Assembly: GCF_019599545.1 (NCBI RefSeq) | Contig: NZ_JAIEZV010000007.1 | Location: 1 to 60,239 of the forward strand | From: Halobacillus sp. Nhm2S1 | GTDB taxonomy: Bacteria > Bacillota > Bacilli > Bacillales > Halobacillaceae | Direction of reading: 5' to 3' | DNA length: 60,239 nt | Shown here: positions 31,088 through 41,915 of the stretch, piece after piece | How positions within the stretch are numbered: position 1 is the first letter of the stretch | Layout: each line of letters opens with the position of its first letter | Notes under the pieces: generated by a model | What the model was told of the DNA's origin: nothing | Databases searched by the model: none | The model's input: only the letters and a program-made list of their open reading frames with translations | Made by a program: the position numbers and the translations under genes

Positions 31088-34000
31088 TTAAGAATGTGTG
31101 ACTTCTTCCGTCACTTCTGGAACCTCTTGTCTTTGTTGCTCGGATTGCGCCTGGATCTTGCGGTAACGAGTCATACCCGTACCTGCAGGAACAAGCTTAC
31201 CGATAATAACATTCTCTTTCAATCCTAGCAACTCATCGCGCTTACCTTTAATAGCTGCGTCTGTAAGGACACGTGTTGTTTCCTGGAAGGATGCAGCGGA
31301 TAGGAAGCTGTCTGTTTCAAGAGACGCTTTGGTAATACCAAGGATGACTGGTCGGCCGACTGCCGGCTGGCCACCTTCCATAAGCGCTTTTTGGTTCGCT
31401 TCTTTGAATTGGTGAATTTCAAGTAGAGAACCTGGAAGTACATCGGTATCACCAGAATCAAGGACACGTACTTTACGAAGCATCTGGCGTACCATAACTT
31501 CGACGTGCTTATCGGAGATTTCAACCCCTTGCATTCGGTAAACTTTCTGCACTTCTTTGAGAAGATATTCTTGAACGCCGTCAAGTCCTTGTACGGTCAG
31601 CAATTCTTTAGGATCAATAGAACCTTCAGTCAGAGGTTCACCTGCTTTGACCTCATCACCAACGGACACTTTCATCCGGGCACCATATGGGGCCGTGTAA
31701 GAACGTGACTCTACAGCACCTTGAACGACGATTTCCTGCTTCTCTTTAACTTCATTGACCTCGTGTACCGTACCATCAATTTCTGTGATAACGGCTTGAC
31801 CTTTCGGATTACGTGCTTCCACGATCTCCTGGATACGCGGAAGACCCTGCGTGATATCGTCTCCGGCTACACCACCTGTGTGGAAGGTACGCATTGTAAG
31901 CTGTGTACCTGGCTCACCGATGGATTGTGCAGCGATGATTCCGACTGCTTCACCGACTTCAACTTCATCACCTGTTGCAAGGTTACGGCCATAACACTTC
32001 TTACAAACACCATGCTTCGTGTTACATGTGAATGCCGTACGGATTACGATTTCTTCAATGCCAGCATCAACGATTTGACGCGCGACATCTTCAGAAATGA
32101 CTTCATTTCTTTCAACCATAACAGCGCCAGTTTCAGGATGTTTCACTGTCTGGAACGCTGTACGTCCGATAAGACGATCGATTAATGGTTCGACCACTTC
32201 GGTACCCTCTGTCAATGCAGCTACCGGGAGACCTCGGTCCGTTCCACAGTCATCCTCACGAACAATAACATCCTGCGCTACGTCTACAAGACGACGAGTC
32301 AAGTAACCAGAGTCAGCTGTCTTAAGGGCCGTATCGGCAAGTCCTTTACGGGCACCGTGTGTAGAGATGAAGTACTCGAGTACCGTCAGACCTTCACGGA
32401 AACTAGACTTGATCGGAAGTTCGATGATTCGTCCAGCCGGGTTGGCCATCAGACCACGCATACCAGCAAGCTGCGTAAAGTTAGAGGCGTTACCACGGGC
32501 TCCGGAATCACTCATCATGAAGATTGGGTTACGCGGGTTCAAGGACTTCATCAGACGGTTCTGAATATCATCTTTGGCCGCAGACCAAATTTCGATGACG
32601 CGATCGTAACGTTCTTCTTCAGTGATTAGACCACGACGGAACTGCTTCATGACCTTATCTACTTTCTCCTGTCCTTCATCAAGGATTTCCTGCTTCTCTG
32701 GAAGTACGACAACGTCGGATACACCGACAGTGATACCGGCCTTCGTGGAGTAAGCAAAACCAAGGTCCTTCATACGGTCAAGCATCTTAGACGTTTCACT
32801 GATAGAGAAACGTTTAAACACTTCTGCAATGATATCACCAAGGATACCTTTCTTGAATGGAGATACTTCTTCACGCTTCGAAATCTCTTCACGGATATCT
32901 GTACCTTTTTCAATGAAGTAATGATCAGGAGTCTTGATTTCCAAGTTCTCTTTCGTCGGTTCATTGATATATGGGAATGAATTCGGCAGCATTTCGTTGA
33001 AGATCAACTTTCCTACTGAAGTCAGTAGAAGCTGCTGATTCTGTTTTTCTGTAAATGTTTCGTTATTTAAGGAGCTAGCCTGAACTGCCACACGAGTGTG
33101 CAGGTGGGCATAGCCATTTTGGTAAGCCATTAGAGCTTCGTTCAAGTCTTTGAAGAACATGCCTTCTCCGATGGCACCTTTTCTTTCAAGGGTCAGGTAG
33201 TAGTTACCTAGTACCATGTCCTGGGAAGGTGTAACGACCGGCTTACCATCCTTAGGGTTAAGGATATTTTGAGCAGCTAGCATCAAGATGCGCGCCTCTG
33301 CCTGAGCTTCTGAAGATAGTGGCACGTGTACGGCCATTTGGTCTCCGTCGAAGTCGGCGTTGTATGCAGTACATACAAGCGGGTGCAGACGAATGGCACG
33401 ACCTTCTACAAGTGTCGGTTCAAAGGCCTGGATACCCAAACGGTGCAATGTTGGTGCACGGTTGAGTAGAACCGGGTGTTCTTTGATGACATCTTCAAGG
33501 ACATCCCATACTTCGTGGTGCACGCGTTCGATCTTACGCTTCGCTGATTTGATGTTATGAGCAAGACCTCGGGATACGAGTTCTTTCATAACGAATGGTT
33601 TGAACAATTCAAGGGCCATTTCTTTAGGAAGACCACACTGGTACATCTTCAAAGATGGTCCCACAACGATAACAGAACGGCCGGAGTAGTCGACACGCTT
33701 ACCTAGCAAGTTCTGACGGAAACGTCCTTGCTTACCTTTCAGCATGTGAGAAAGGGATTTAAGCGGGCGATTCCCTGGTCCTGTTACAGGACGGCCGCGA
33801 CGACCATTATCAATCAAGGCGTCGACAGCTTCTTGCAGCATACGCTTCTCGTTTTGAACGATGATTGTCGGTGCGCCAAGATCCAACAAACGCTTCAAGC
33901 GGTTGTTACGATTGATCACACGACGATACAAGTCATTCAAGTCAGAAGTGGCAAAACGTCCACCATCAAGCTGGACCATTGGACGAAGTTCCGGTGGAAT

Positions 34001-34699
34001 GACCGGAAGAACGTCAAGAATCATCCATGATGGATCGTTCCCTGAGTTACGGAAGGATTCTAATACTTCAAGACGCTTGATTGCACGTGTACGACGTTGT
34101 CCTTGAGCTGTCTTCAGCTCTTCTTTCAACGTATCCACTTCACCATCAAGGTCGATATCGAATAGAAGCTTACGGATCGCTTCTGCACCCATAGCTGCCT
34201 GGAATCCTTGTCCGAATTTCTCTCGGTAAGAGCGGTACTCTTTTTCAGAAAGCAATTGCTTCTTCTCAAGAGCCGTCTCCCCTGGGTCCGTAACGATATA
34301 GGCTGCGAAATAGATGACTTCCTCCAACGCTCTCGGAGACATATCTAACACAAGCCCCATACGGCTAGGGATTCCTTTGAAGTACCAAATGTGAGAGACA
34401 GGGGCAGCTAGTTCAAGGTGCCCCATACGCTCACGGCGAACTTTCGCCTTTGTTACTTCAACGCCACAGCGGTCACAAACGACACCCTTATAGCGGACAC
34501 GCTTATATTTTCCACAGTGACATTCCCAGTCTTTCTGCGGGCCGAAGATTCGCTCGCAGAAAAGACCGTCTTTTTCTGGTTTCAACGTACGATAGTTGAT
34601 GGTTTCTGGCTTCTTAACCTCACCGTAGGACCAAGAACGAATCTTATCCGGTGAAGCCAGGCCTATTTTCATATACTCAAAGTTATTTACATCTAGCAA
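31088..34699 (-). CDS. rpoC: RNA polymerase beta' subunit
   Basis: The 1203-residue catalytic subunit has the N-terminal zinc ribbon (CHCG and CDRCG, about residues 60-78), the active-site NADFDGDQM near residue 450, the trigger-loop region and the second zinc site [14 protein letters not shown]. The start is TTG 34699 ([13 protein letters not shown]), preceded by GGGAGG at about 8 nt. It lies 72 bp after rpoB in the same transcript. Confidence 0.99.
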   Translation of the reverse strand: MLDVNNFEYMKIGLASPDKIRSWSYGEVKKPETINYRTLKPEKDGLFCERIFGPQKDWECHCGKYKRVRYKGVVCDRCGVEVTKAKVRRERMGHLELAAPVSHIWYFKGIPSRMGLVLDMSPRALEEVIYFAAYIVTDPGETALEKKQLLSEKEYRSYREKFGQGFQAAMGAEAIRKLLFDIDLDGEVDTLKEELKTAQGQRRTRAIKRLEVLESFRNSGNDPSWMILDVLPVIPPELRPMVQLDGGRFATSDLNDLYRRVINRNNRLKRLLDLGAPTIIVQNEKRMLQEAVDALIDNGRRGRPVTGPGNRPLKSLSHMLKGKQGRFRQNLLGKRVDYSGRSVIVVGPSLKMYQCGLPKEMALELFKPFVMKELVSRGLAHNIKSAKRKIERVHHEVWDVLEDVIKEHPVLLNRAPTLHRLGIQAFEPTLVEGRAIRLHPLVCTAYNADFDGDQMAVHVPLSSEAQAEARILMLAAQNILNPKDGKPVVTPSQDMVLGNYYLTLERKGAIGEGMFFKDLNEALMAYQNGYAHLHTRVAVQASSLNNETFTEKQNQQLLLTSVGKLIFNEMLPNSFPYINEPTKENLEIKTPDHYFIEKGTDIREEISKREEVSPFKKGILGDIIAEVFKRFSISETSKMLDRMKDLGFAYSTKAGITVGVSDVVVLPEKQEILDEGQEKVDKVMKQFRRGLITEEERYDRVIEIWSAAKDDIQNRLMKSLNPRNPIFMMSDSGARGNASNFTQLAGMRGLMANPAGRIIELPIKSSFREGLTVLEYFISTHGARKGLADTALKTADSGYLTRRLVDVAQDVIVREDDCGTDRGLPVAALTEGTEVVEPLIDRLIGRTAFQTVKHPETGAVMVERNEVISEDVARQIVDAGIEEIVIRTAFTCNTKHGVCKKCYGRNLATGDEVEVGEAVGIIAAQSIGEPGTQLTMRTFHTGGVAGDDITQGLPRIQEIVEARNPKGQAVITEIDGTVHEVNEVKEKQEIVVQGAVESRSYTAPYGARMKVSVGDEVKAGEPLTEGSIDPKELLTVQGLDGVQEYLLKEVQKVYRMQGVEISDKHVEVMVRQMLRKVRVLDSGDTDVLPGSLLEIHQFKEANQKALMEGGQPAVGRPVILGITKASLETDSFLSAASFQETTRVLTDAAIKGKRDELLGLKENVIIGKLVPAGTGMTRYRKIQAQSEQQRQEVPEVTEEVTHS

Positions 34700-34771
34700 G
34701 GGGCCTACCTCCCTTTCAGTATCCAGGTTTTACCCTAAGCTTAGAACACGAGCAGCAGCAGTGTTTCTATC

Positions 34772-37700
34772 TTAATCGTCTAAGTTCAAATTCTCGGATT
34801 CTTTGGTTTGCTCTTCTTCGATATCACGCATTTCGATCTCTTGTTCATCACCAGAAAGGATCTTCACATCCATACCCAGACTTTGCAATTCTTTAATCAG
34901 AACCTTGAACGATTCTGGCACTCCAGGTTCAGGGACGTTGTCACCTTTAACGATGGCTTCGTACGTTTTCACACGGCCGACGACATCATCTGATTTCACA
35001 GTCAAGATTTCTTGAAGAGTATAAGCAGCACCATATGCTTCAAGTGCCCATACCTCCATCTCACCGAAACGCTGACCACCGAATTGTGCTTTACCACCAA
35101 GCGGTTGTTGTGTAACCAATGAATATGGTCCTGTAGAACGCGCGTGAAGCTTATCATCAACCATGTGCGCAAGTTTAATCATATACATGACACCTACGGA
35201 TACACGGTTGTCGAACGGCTCACCTGTACGTCCATCATAAAGGATTGTCTTGGCGTCACGAGCCATTCCTGCTTCTTGCAATGTCTCCCAAACGTCTTCC
35301 TCTCGTGCACCGTCAAATACTGGGGTAGCAATCCTTTCACCCATCAAACGAGCAGCCATACCCATGTGCAGCTCTAGTACCTGACCGATGTTCATACGTG
35401 ATGGAACACCTAGTGGGTTCAACATGATGTCAACCGGTGTACCATCTGGAAGGAAAGGCATATCCTCTTCTGGAAGAATCTTAGAGATAACACCTTTGTT
35501 TCCGTGACGACCAGCCATCTTATCCCCTTCAGAAATCTTACGCTTCTGAACGATATAGACGCGGATCAATTGGTTCACACCTGGTGGAAGTTCGTCACCG
35601 TCTTCACGGTTGAAGATCTTCACATCAAGGACAATTCCGCCTGCACCGTGCGGCACACGCAAGGAAGTGTCACGAACTTCGCGGGCTTTTTCACCAAAGA
35701 TTGCGTGAAGAAGGCGTTCTTCTGCAGATAGTTCTGTCACACCTTTTGGCGTAACTTTACCAACTAGCAGATCTCCATCACTTACTTCAGCACCGACGCG
35801 AATAATACCGCGGTCGTCCAAGTCACGAAGAGCATCTTCACCAACGTTCGGAATGTCACGGGTGATTTCTTCTGGTCCAAGCTTCGTATCACGAGCTTCA
35901 GACTCATATTCTTCAATGTGAATGGACGTGTACACATCATCTTTAACGAGACGTTCACTCATGATGATCGCGTCCTCATAGTTGTAACCGTCCCATGTCA
36001 TGAAGGCAACAAGCGGGTTTTGACCCAGTGCCAGTTCACCCATATCCATGGAAGGTCCGTCAGCCAGGATTTCACCTTGCTTAACGCGATCTCCTTTAGA
36101 AACGATTGGACGCTGGTTGTAACAGCTTCCTTGGTTAGATCGAATGAATTTCTGCAAACGGTAGCGATCAAGATCTCCTTCGACCTCTTTCCCATCCACT
36201 TCAGAAATGCGGCGCACGCGAACTTCTTTCGCTTCTACACGCTCAACAATTCCTTCGTGTCTACAAATGACTGCAGCACCAGAATCTTTACCAGACACAT
36301 ACTCCATGCCTGTACCGACAAGCGGTGCATCAGGTTTAAGCAATGGTACCGCTTGACGCTGCATGTTCGCACCCATCAAGGAACGGTTGGAGTCATCGTT
36401 CTCTAGGAAAGGAATACATGCGGTCGCTGCAGAGACAACCTGCTTCGGTGATACGTCCATGTAGTCGATTCGGTCGCGACTAACAACGGTGTTCTCACCA
36501 CGGAATCGTGCGATAACTTCTTCATCTGTAAAGGCTCCATCATCTTCAAGCTTGGCGTTTGCCTGAGCGACTACGTAATTGTCTTCCTCATCAGCCGTAA
36601 GATAATCGATTTGCGCTGTTACTTTATTCGTATCTGGATCAACGCGGCGGTAAGGTGTTTCAATGAAACCAAACTCATTCACTTTCGCATAGGAGGAAAG
36701 GGAGTTGATCAAACCGATGTTTGGTCCTTCCGGCGTTTCGATCGGACACATACGACCATAGTGGGAGTAGTGTACGTCACGAACTTCAAATCCTGCACGC
36801 TCACGAGTCAGACCACCAGGTCCTAATGCTGAAAGACGGCGCTTGTGCGTCAGCTCTGCCAACGGGTTCGTTTGGTCCATGAACTGAGACAATTGCGAGC
36901 TTCCGAAGAACTCTTTGATGGATGCAATAACAGGACGAATATTAATCAATTGTTGTGGTGTGATGGAAGATGTGTCTTGGATAGACATACGCTCACGAAC
37001 CACACGCTCCATACGGGAAAGACCGATACGGAATTGGTTCTGCAGCAATTCACCAACAGAACGCAGACGGCGGTTTCCAAGGTGGTCGATGTCATCTGTT
37101 CCACCCACATCGTGCAACAAGTTGAAGAAGTAGCTGATAGAAGATAGGATATCCGCAGGAGTAATGTTCTTCACGTCACGGTCGATGTTTGCATTGCCGA
37201 TGACATTGATGGAACGTTCACCTTCTGGGTCCGTCGGGTCAACAATTTTGACAGACTGAACCTGGATAGGATCTTCAAGGACACCGTCCACCGGCTCCAG
37301 CGTTTCTTCACTCAATGTGCCTTCTTCGTCATCAAAGTGAGGGATCAGCTTATTCAATAGACGACGATCAATCTTGTCCCCTTTTTCAGCGATCACTTCG
37401 CCTGTTTCTTCATCCACTAGCGTTTCTGCCAGCGTCTGGTTGAACAAACGATCTTTGATGTGAAGCTTTTTATTCATTTTATAACGACCCACACGGGCTA
37501 GGTCATAGCGTTTCGGGTCAAAGAAACGGGAAACAAGCAAGCTTTTCGCATTTTCTACTGTCGGCGGCTCGCCAGGGCGTAGACGCTCGTAGATCTCAAG
37601 CAACGCTTTCTCTGTGTTTTCCGTATTGTCTTTTTCCAACGTGTTCTTCAAGTATTCATTATCACCAATAAGATCGATGATCTCCTGGTCCGTTCCGAAT

Positions 37701-38299
37701 CCTAGAGCACGTAAAAGCACGGTGATCGGTAACTTACGAGTACGATCGATACGGACGTGCACCACGTCTTTTGCATCGGTTTCAAACTCAAGCCACGCTC
37801 CGCGGTTCGGGATGACGGTAGCTGTGTAACCTCTCTTACCATTCTTGTCAATCTTCTTGTTAAAGTACACGCTAGGAGAACGAACAAGCTGAGAAACGAT
37901 AACACGCTCAGCACCATTAATTACAAAGGTACCTGTGTCCGTCATAAGCGGGAAGTCACCCATAAATACTTCTTGTTCTTTCACTTCTCCCGTCTCATTA
38001 TTTAAAAGACGTACTTTCACACGAAGTGGTGCGTTATATGTTACATCGCGATCCTTTGACTCATCGACTGGATACTTTGGTTCGCCAAGGCTGTAGTCCA
38101 CAAACTCCAGTGACAAATTACCTGTGAAATCTTCGATTGGGGAAATATCCTGGAACATTTCCTTCAAACCTTCTTCTAAGAACCAATCATAAGAAGCGGT
38201 TTGAATTTCAATCAAGTTCGGTAATTCTAATACCTCACTGATGCGTGCATAACTTCTACGCTGGCGGTGTCGTCCATACTGAACTAGTTGACCTGTCAA
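34772..38299 (-). CDS. rpoB: RNA polymerase beta subunit
   Basis: The 1175-residue beta subunit begins at TTG 38299 ([13 protein letters not shown]), 8 nt after AGGGG; an in-frame GTG at 38308 overlaps that site. The rifampicin region [20 protein letters not shown] with [11 protein letters not shown] is wild type, predicting sensitivity. The acidic C-terminal tail ([20 protein letters not shown]) is shorter than in B. subtilis. It is preceded by a ~285-nt leader with a terminator-like stem right before the ribosome binding site. Confidence 0.98.
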   Translation of the reverse strand: MTGQLVQYGRHRQRRSYARISEVLELPNLIEIQTASYDWFLEEGLKEMFQDISPIEDFTGNLSLEFVDYSLGEPKYPVDESKDRDVTYNAPLRVKVRLLNNETGEVKEQEVFMGDFPLMTDTGTFVINGAERVIVSQLVRSPSVYFNKKIDKNGKRGYTATVIPNRGAWLEFETDAKDVVHVRIDRTRKLPITVLLRALGFGTDQEIIDLIGDNEYLKNTLEKDNTENTEKALLEIYERLRPGEPPTVENAKSLLVSRFFDPKRYDLARVGRYKMNKKLHIKDRLFNQTLAETLVDEETGEVIAEKGDKIDRRLLNKLIPHFDDEEGTLSEETLEPVDGVLEDPIQVQSVKIVDPTDPEGERSINVIGNANIDRDVKNITPADILSSISYFFNLLHDVGGTDDIDHLGNRRLRSVGELLQNQFRIGLSRMERVVRERMSIQDTSSITPQQLINIRPVIASIKEFFGSSQLSQFMDQTNPLAELTHKRRLSALGPGGLTRERAGFEVRDVHYSHYGRMCPIETPEGPNIGLINSLSSYAKVNEFGFIETPYRRVDPDTNKVTAQIDYLTADEEDNYVVAQANAKLEDDGAFTDEEVIARFRGENTVVSRDRIDYMDVSPKQVVSAATACIPFLENDDSNRSLMGANMQRQAVPLLKPDAPLVGTGMEYVSGKDSGAAVICRHEGIVERVEAKEVRVRRISEVDGKEVEGDLDRYRLQKFIRSNQGSCYNQRPIVSKGDRVKQGEILADGPSMDMGELALGQNPLVAFMTWDGYNYEDAIIMSERLVKDDVYTSIHIEEYESEARDTKLGPEEITRDIPNVGEDALRDLDDRGIIRVGAEVSDGDLLVGKVTPKGVTELSAEERLLHAIFGEKAREVRDTSLRVPHGAGGIVLDVKIFNREDGDELPPGVNQLIRVYIVQKRKISEGDKMAGRHGNKGVISKILPEEDMPFLPDGTPVDIMLNPLGVPSRMNIGQVLELHMGMAARLMGERIATPVFDGAREEDVWETLQEAGMARDAKTILYDGRTGEPFDNRVSVGVMYMIKLAHMVDDKLHARSTGPYSLVTQQPLGGKAQFGGQRFGEMEVWALEAYGAAYTLQEILTVKSDDVVGRVKTYEAIVKGDNVPEPGVPESFKVLIKELQSLGMDVKILSGDEQEIEMRDIEEEQTKESENLNLDD

Positions 38300-38334
38300 C
38301 TGATTCACCCCTCAAATCAAGCATTTTAATAACG

Positions 38335-38363
38335 AAAAAAGGGTCCGGCAAGACATGCCGAAC
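38335..38363 (-). terminator. Attenuator-like terminator in the rpoB leader
   Basis: The minus strand folds GTTCGGCA (38363-38356) against TGCCGGAC (38350-38343), 8 bp with one G-U pair and a 5-nt loop, followed by CC and TTTTTT. It stands ~27 nt before the rpoB start and downstream of the rpoB promoter, so it could tune RNA polymerase synthesis. Confidence 0.6.
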
Positions 38364-38428
38364 AGGCTTGCGGTTGATCTTGCCACAAGCACTATTTAAA
38401 CATCCGTTTCACAACGAATGGTGATTCT

Positions 38429-38476
38429 TCATTTCTCTCTAACGTTAGACAAAAAAGAAAAAGGCTTTTCATACAT
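38429..38476 (-). CDS. Possible 15-residue leader peptide upstream of rpoB
   Basis: An ATG at 38476 preceded by GAGG (5 nt) opens a frame encoding MYEKPFSFLSNVREK and stopping at 38429, all inside the rpoB leader. It contains three Phe in its first half. There is no homology evidence; it may be chance in an AT-rich leader. Confidence 0.2.
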   Translation of the reverse strand: MYEKPFSFLSNVREK

Positions 38477-38589
38477 AAAAACCTCATTTACTTTCAGTGT
38501 TCGATTTTACCATTCTGACCATCTATCAACTTTTTATACATATTTCTAAAAAAAGACTTGACAGACTTCAGATATATTGGCATTTTTCA

Positions 38590-38618
38590 ATACTAGCACA
38601 AGTAATAGGGCTAGTCAA
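38590..38618 (-). promoter_or_regulatory. Sigma-A promoter of rpoB-rpoC
   Basis: TTGACT (38613-38618), 17-bp spacer and TAGTAT (38590-38595) on the minus strand. The -35 overlaps the stop codon of the upstream methyltransferase gene. Transcription would start near 38583. Confidence 0.72.
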
Positions 38619-39216
38619 ACTTTTTAGCTTTAAGGATGTAGTACCCTTTCTGCTTTTCCATGACCTCTGCATTACCGAACAGTTCTTCGAGTTTCTTCTT
38701 CGCAGACGGCGCCCCCTGCTTCTTTTGAATCACGACCCACAACTCTCCTTCACCAAGTAGAGCTTCCTTCGCTTCTTCAAACATCTTGTGGACGACTTGT
38801 TTCCCGGCTCGGATAGGTGGGTTTGTTAAGATAGCGGCAAACCTCTGATCTTCTACCCCTTGCAAACGATCACTTTCTTGAATCGTGACGTTCACAACTT
38901 CATTATCCGCGGCATTCTTTTCCGCAAGTCCGAGGGCTCTCTCATTCACGTCGACCATGACTACGTGGCGACCTTCGTATGCTTTAGCTAGAGACAAACC
39001 GATTGGTCCATACCCACACCCAAGGTCAAGAATGTCACCTTGGACATCTGGTTCTTGAAAGGTTTCGATCAACAAACGCGATCCGAAATCCACTTCTTTT
39101 TTAGAAAAGACGGCATTATCCGTCGTAAATGCGAACACATGACCGAGCAACTCAAAGTTCCACGTCTTTTCTTCACTGCCCGTCGTTGTTTTCTTTGAAT
39201 AGTAATGCTCCGACAT
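38611..39216 (-). CDS. ybxB: RsmC-like class I SAM methyltransferase (YbxB)
   Basis: The 201-residue protein has the Rossmann motif I DILDLGCGYGPIG (about residues 60-72) and motif IV NPPIRAG, the N-PP-I type used for exocyclic amino groups of rRNA guanines. RsmC-type enzymes methylate 16S G1207; the exact target in Bacillus is unproven. Start ATG 39216 has AAGAAGGTG ~8 nt upstream; an upstream start at 39285 has no site. Gene order rplL-ybxB-rpoB is as in B. subtilis. Confidence 0.88.
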   Translation of the reverse strand: MSEHYYSKKTTTGSEEKTWNFELLGHVFAFTTDNAVFSKKEVDFGSRLLIETFQEPDVQGDILDLGCGYGPIGLSLAKAYEGRHVVMVDVNERALGLAEKNAADNEVVNVTIQESDRLQGVEDQRFAAILTNPPIRAGKQVVHKMFEEAKEALLGEGELWVVIQKKQGAPSAKKKLEELFGNAEVMEKQKGYYILKAKKFD

Positions 39217-39317
39217 AATCCGAACACCTTCTTTTTCATCTATTGAAATGGCAAGGTTTATTCCTGATTCTAGCAAGTCTAGCAAAACATGCGAGCTCTT
39301 GCTTAATATGCCTGTTA

Positions 39318-39353
39318 AGAAAAAGAAAGCCCGCCGATAAATCAGCGAGCTTT
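39318..39353 (-). terminator. Terminator of rplJ-rplL
   Basis: AAAGCTCGC and GCGGGCTTT (39345-39353 and 39326-39334) form a 9-bp stem with one wobble, followed on the minus strand by CTTTTTCTT. It lies 16 bp past the rplL stop. Confidence 0.85.
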
Positions 39354-39368
39354 ACTTTAAACATTCTC

Positions 39369-39734
39369 TTACTTAACTTCGACAGAAGCGCCTGCTTCTT
39401 CAAGCTTAGATTTGATCTCTTCAGCTTCTTCTTTAGAAACAGCTTCTTTGATTGTTGCTGGAGCACCATCAACCATTTCTTTCGCGTCTTTAAGACCAGC
39501 ACCAGTGATTTCACGTACTGCTTTAACTACTTTGATCTTAGAAGATCCAGCAGATTCTAGTACTACATCAAATTCAGTTTGCTCTTCAGCAGCTTCGCCA
39601 CCTGCAGCAGGCGCGCCAGCAGCAACTGGAGCTGCAGCAGATACACCAAATTCTTCTTCAATTGCTTTAACTAGGTCGTTAAGCTCAAGAACAGACATTT
39701 CCTTAATCGCTTCGATAATTTGTTCGTTAGACAT
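39369..39734 (-). CDS. rplL: 50S ribosomal protein L7/L12
   Basis: L7/L12 forms the flexible stalk that recruits translational GTPases. The 121-residue product has the N-terminal dimerisation domain ([20 protein letters not shown]), an Ala/Gly/Pro hinge (about residues 38-50) and the globular C domain ([20 protein letters not shown]). Confidence 0.98.
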   Translation of the reverse strand: MSNEQIIEAIKEMSVLELNDLVKAIEEEFGVSAAAPVAAGAPAAGGEAAEEQTEFDVVLESAGSSKIKVVKAVREITGAGLKDAKEMVDGAPATIKEAVSKEEAEEIKSKLEEAGASVEVK

Positions 39735-39784
39735 GAGAAATTTCCTCCTTAGTTTTTGTTGTTATAGTTTAAACGAACGCTAAC

Positions 39785-40285
39785 TTACGCGCTTTCTTCT
39801 TCTTTTTGATCCGCGATCGCTTTTGTAGCGTAAGCGAAGTTGCGGATAGGTGCTTGTAGTACGCTTAGGAACATAGATACAAGACCTTCGTAGTTTGGAA
39901 GGTTTGCAAGTTCTTTGATTTGCTCAAGAGTTGCAACTTGTCCTTCAACTACCCCACCTTTGATTTCAAGGCTATCGTGATCTTTAGCGAAGTTGTTCAA
40001 TACTTTAGCCGCAGCTACAGCATCGTCTTCATGGAAAGCGACAGCTGTCGGTCCTTGAAGGACTTCGTTAAGTTCAGATAGTTCGACTTCGTCAGCAGCA
40101 CGACGGACCATTGTGTTTTTATACACTTTGAAATCTACGCCTGCTTCACGAAGCTGGGTACGAAGTTCAGTAACTTCTGCTACATCAAGTCCGCGGTAGT
40201 CTACAACGACTGCAGATTTACTGTTGCGGAACTTGTCAGCCAAGTCAGATACAATCTGTTTCTTCTGTTCGATAACACTGCTCAT
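39785..40285 (-). CDS. rplJ: 50S ribosomal protein L10
   Basis: L10 anchors the L7/L12 dimers on the stalk. The start is ATG 40285 ([19 protein letters not shown], 166 residues) with GGAGGTGG upstream; a longer frame runs into the leader RNA. The L10-L12 complex represses its own mRNA through the leader in many bacteria, and that leader is recognisable here. Confidence 0.97.
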   Translation of the reverse strand: MSSVIEQKKQIVSDLADKFRNSKSAVVVDYRGLDVAEVTELRTQLREAGVDFKVYKNTMVRRAADEVELSELNEVLQGPTAVAFHEDDAVAAAKVLNNFAKDHDSLEIKGGVVEGQVATLEQIKELANLPNYEGLVSMFLSVLQAPIRNFAYATKAIADQKEEESA

Positions 40286-40480
40286 TGTTCCACCTCCTAT
40301 TGACTTTTCATCATACCGTTCGAAGGTTTTACTCATAGAAAAACACCTCCACATAGACATGGAGGTGTTTCATAGAGCAGGGCAGACTGCGCTGCTCTAT
40401 TTATATCACACACCTCGGCAGGACTTTAAGCGGAAACCCGCACCTGCTGTCTACGGTACAACGTATTTATTTATACAACG
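40286..40480 (-). ncRNA. L10 leader RNA with terminator
   Basis: The ~195-nt leader contains the conserved CAGGTG and GTCCTGCCGAGGTGTG segments of the Firmicute L10 leader, an AGAGCAG/CTGCTCT hairpin, then an 11-bp stem AAACACCTCCA (40370-40360) / TGGAGGTGTTT (40351-40341) ending in UUUUU, a terminator. By established knowledge L10(L12)4 binding controls rplJL expression; here termination is the likely output. Confidence 0.82.
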
Positions 40481-40486
40481 CTACCT

Positions 40487-40515
40487 AGTATATATCGTAG
40501 ATAACGGAAAGTCAA
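40487..40515 (-). promoter_or_regulatory. Sigma-A promoter of rplJ-rplL
   Basis: TTGACT (40510-40515), 17-bp spacer and TATACT (40487-40492) on the minus strand, starting 10 bp past the rplA stop. Confidence 0.82.
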
Positions 40516-40524
40516 CACTTTTTA

Positions 40525-41220
40525 TTACTTCGTGTAACCAGAAACGTCTACTTTGATTCCAGGCCCCATCGTAGATGAAACAGCAGCGTTACGCATATAA
40601 GTTCCCTTAGATGCTTGTGGCTTCGCCTTAACAAGTGTTTCAGTGATTGCTGCGAAGTTTTCAGCCAGCTTGTTCTCATCGAAAGAAGCTTTTCCGATTG
40701 GAACGTGGATGTTTGCTGCTTTATCAACGCGGTATTCTACTTTACCAGCTTTGATTTCGTTAACAGCTTTTTCTACTTCGAATGTCACTGTACCTGTTTT
40801 AGGGTTTGGCATAAGACCTTTTGGTCCTAGTACTCGACCTAGCTTACCAACTTCAGCCATCATGTCAGGAGTTGCTACTACGACATCAAAATCGAACCAA
40901 CCTTGGTTGATCTTGTTGATTAGGTCTTGTTCACCTACGTAGTCAGCACCTGCTGCTTCTGCTTCTTTCGCTTTATCACCTTTAGCGAAAACAAGCACAC
41001 GCTGAGATTTACCTGTACCGTGTGGAAGCACCATCGCGCCACGGATCTGTTGGTCCGCTTTCTTAGGATCTACACCTAGACGGAATGCTGCTTCGACAGT
41101 TTCGTCAAAGTTCGCTTTTGAAGTTTCTTTTACAAGCTTGATGGCTTCTTGCACATCGTAAGCTTTTGTACGGTCAACAAGCTTCGCTAGCTCTTGTTGC
41201 TTTTTTGATTTCTTAGCCAT
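40525..41220 (-). CDS. rplA: 50S ribosomal protein L1
   Basis: L1 forms the mobile stalk that moves deacylated tRNA and represses its own operon by binding a mimic of its 23S site. The start is ATG 41220 ([17 protein letters not shown], 231 residues) after GAGGAGG; the open frame upstream covers the spacer. The conserved [21 protein letters not shown] segment is present as [18 protein letters not shown]. Confidence 0.97.
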   Translation of the reverse strand: MAKKSKKQQELAKLVDRTKAYDVQEAIKLVKETSKANFDETVEAAFRLGVDPKKADQQIRGAMVLPHGTGKSQRVLVFAKGDKAKEAEAAGADYVGEQDLINKINQGWFDFDVVVATPDMMAEVGKLGRVLGPKGLMPNPKTGTVTFEVEKAVNEIKAGKVEYRVDKAANIHVPIGKASFDENKLAENFAAITETLVKAKPQASKGTYMRNAAVSSTMGPGIKVDVSGYTK

Positions 41221-41239
41221 TATTAATTTCCTCCTCGTT

Positions 41240-41265
41240 GTGGTTTTAACGGATTTTCCTCCCAC
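41240..41265 (-). promoter_or_regulatory. L1-binding-site mimic before rplA
   Basis: On the minus strand the rplK-rplA spacer reads stem GTGG, unpaired GA, stem GGA, loop AAA, stem TCC, unpaired GTTAAAA, stem CCAC. This asymmetric-loop hairpin matches the architecture of L1 sites in 23S rRNA (GTGGGAGG) and L1 operon mRNAs. It sits just before the rplA ribosome binding site. A further inverted repeat, AAAGGTTGCG/CGCAACCTTT (41270-41279, 41302-41311), adjoins it. Confidence 0.6.
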
Positions 41266-41337
41266 GAATAAAGGTTGCGAAAGAGTCACAAGCTCCATTT
41301 CCGCAACCTTTTCCTATCTCCATGTGACGCTGTGGGA

Positions 41338-41763
41338 TTAATCTTCGATCGTGATTCCCATGCTGCGCGCTGTACCTTCAACCATGCGCATAGCAGCTTC
41401 AACGTCAGCAGCGTTCAAATCAGGCATTTTCGTTTCTGCGATTTCGCGTACTTGGTCGCGTTTAACAGAAGCTACTTTGTTACGGTTCGGTTCACCGGAA
41501 CCTGATTCAACTCCTGCCGCTTTCTTAAGAAGAACAGCAGCTGGTGGAGTTTTTGTAACGAATGTAAAGGAACGGTCCTCATAAACCGTAATTTCTACTG
41601 GAATGATCGTACCTGCTTGTTCCTGTGTACGAGCGTTAAATTCCTTACAGAATCCCATGATGTTAATACCTGCTTGACCAAGTGCTGGTCCAACTGGCGG
41701 TGCTGGGTTCGCTTTACCTGCAGGAATCTGAAGCTTTACAACATTAATAACTTTTTTAGCCAC
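41338..41763 (-). CDS. rplK: 50S ribosomal protein L11
   Basis: L11 with its 23S site forms the GTPase-associated region and the thiostrepton site, and is needed for RelA activation. The start is GTG 41763 ([20 protein letters not shown], 141 residues), 8 nt after AAGGAGG; the upstream open frame is leader. [16 protein letters not shown] is conserved. Confidence 0.97.
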   Translation of the reverse strand: MAKKVINVVKLQIPAGKANPAPPVGPALGQAGINIMGFCKEFNARTQEQAGTIIPVEITVYEDRSFTFVTKTPPAAVLLKKAAGVESGSGEPNRNKVASVKRDQVREIAETKMPDLNAADVEAAMRMVEGTARSMGITIED

Positions 41764-41790
41764 GAGACACACCTCCTTAAAGTCCGTGAT

Positions 41791-41817
41791 GTGGTAATAG
41801 GGTTCAACCCCTCCCAC
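41791..41817 (-). promoter_or_regulatory. L1-binding-site mimic before rplK
   Basis: The rplK leader contains stem GTGG, unpaired GA, stem GGG, a short loop, stem CCC, unpaired TATTA and stem CCAC, directly after an ATTGCG/CGCAAT hairpin. It copies the L1 site of 23S rRNA (GTGGGAGG) and is the expected repressor target for L1 on the rplKA mRNA. Confidence 0.68.
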
Positions 41818-41871
41818 TCATTGCGATATCTACGCAATCGCCCTCTTTTGGGGCGCATATAGAACATAAAA

Positions 41872-41900
41872 ATTCTAGCATCTTTATTTCTAATATGCAA
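41872..41900 (-). promoter_or_regulatory. Sigma-A promoter of rplK-rplA
   Basis: TTGCAT (41895-41900), 17-bp spacer and TAGAAT (41872-41877) on the minus strand, 16 bp past the nusG stop. Confidence 0.75.
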
Positions 41901-41915
41901 GGGGAGAGATGAATT

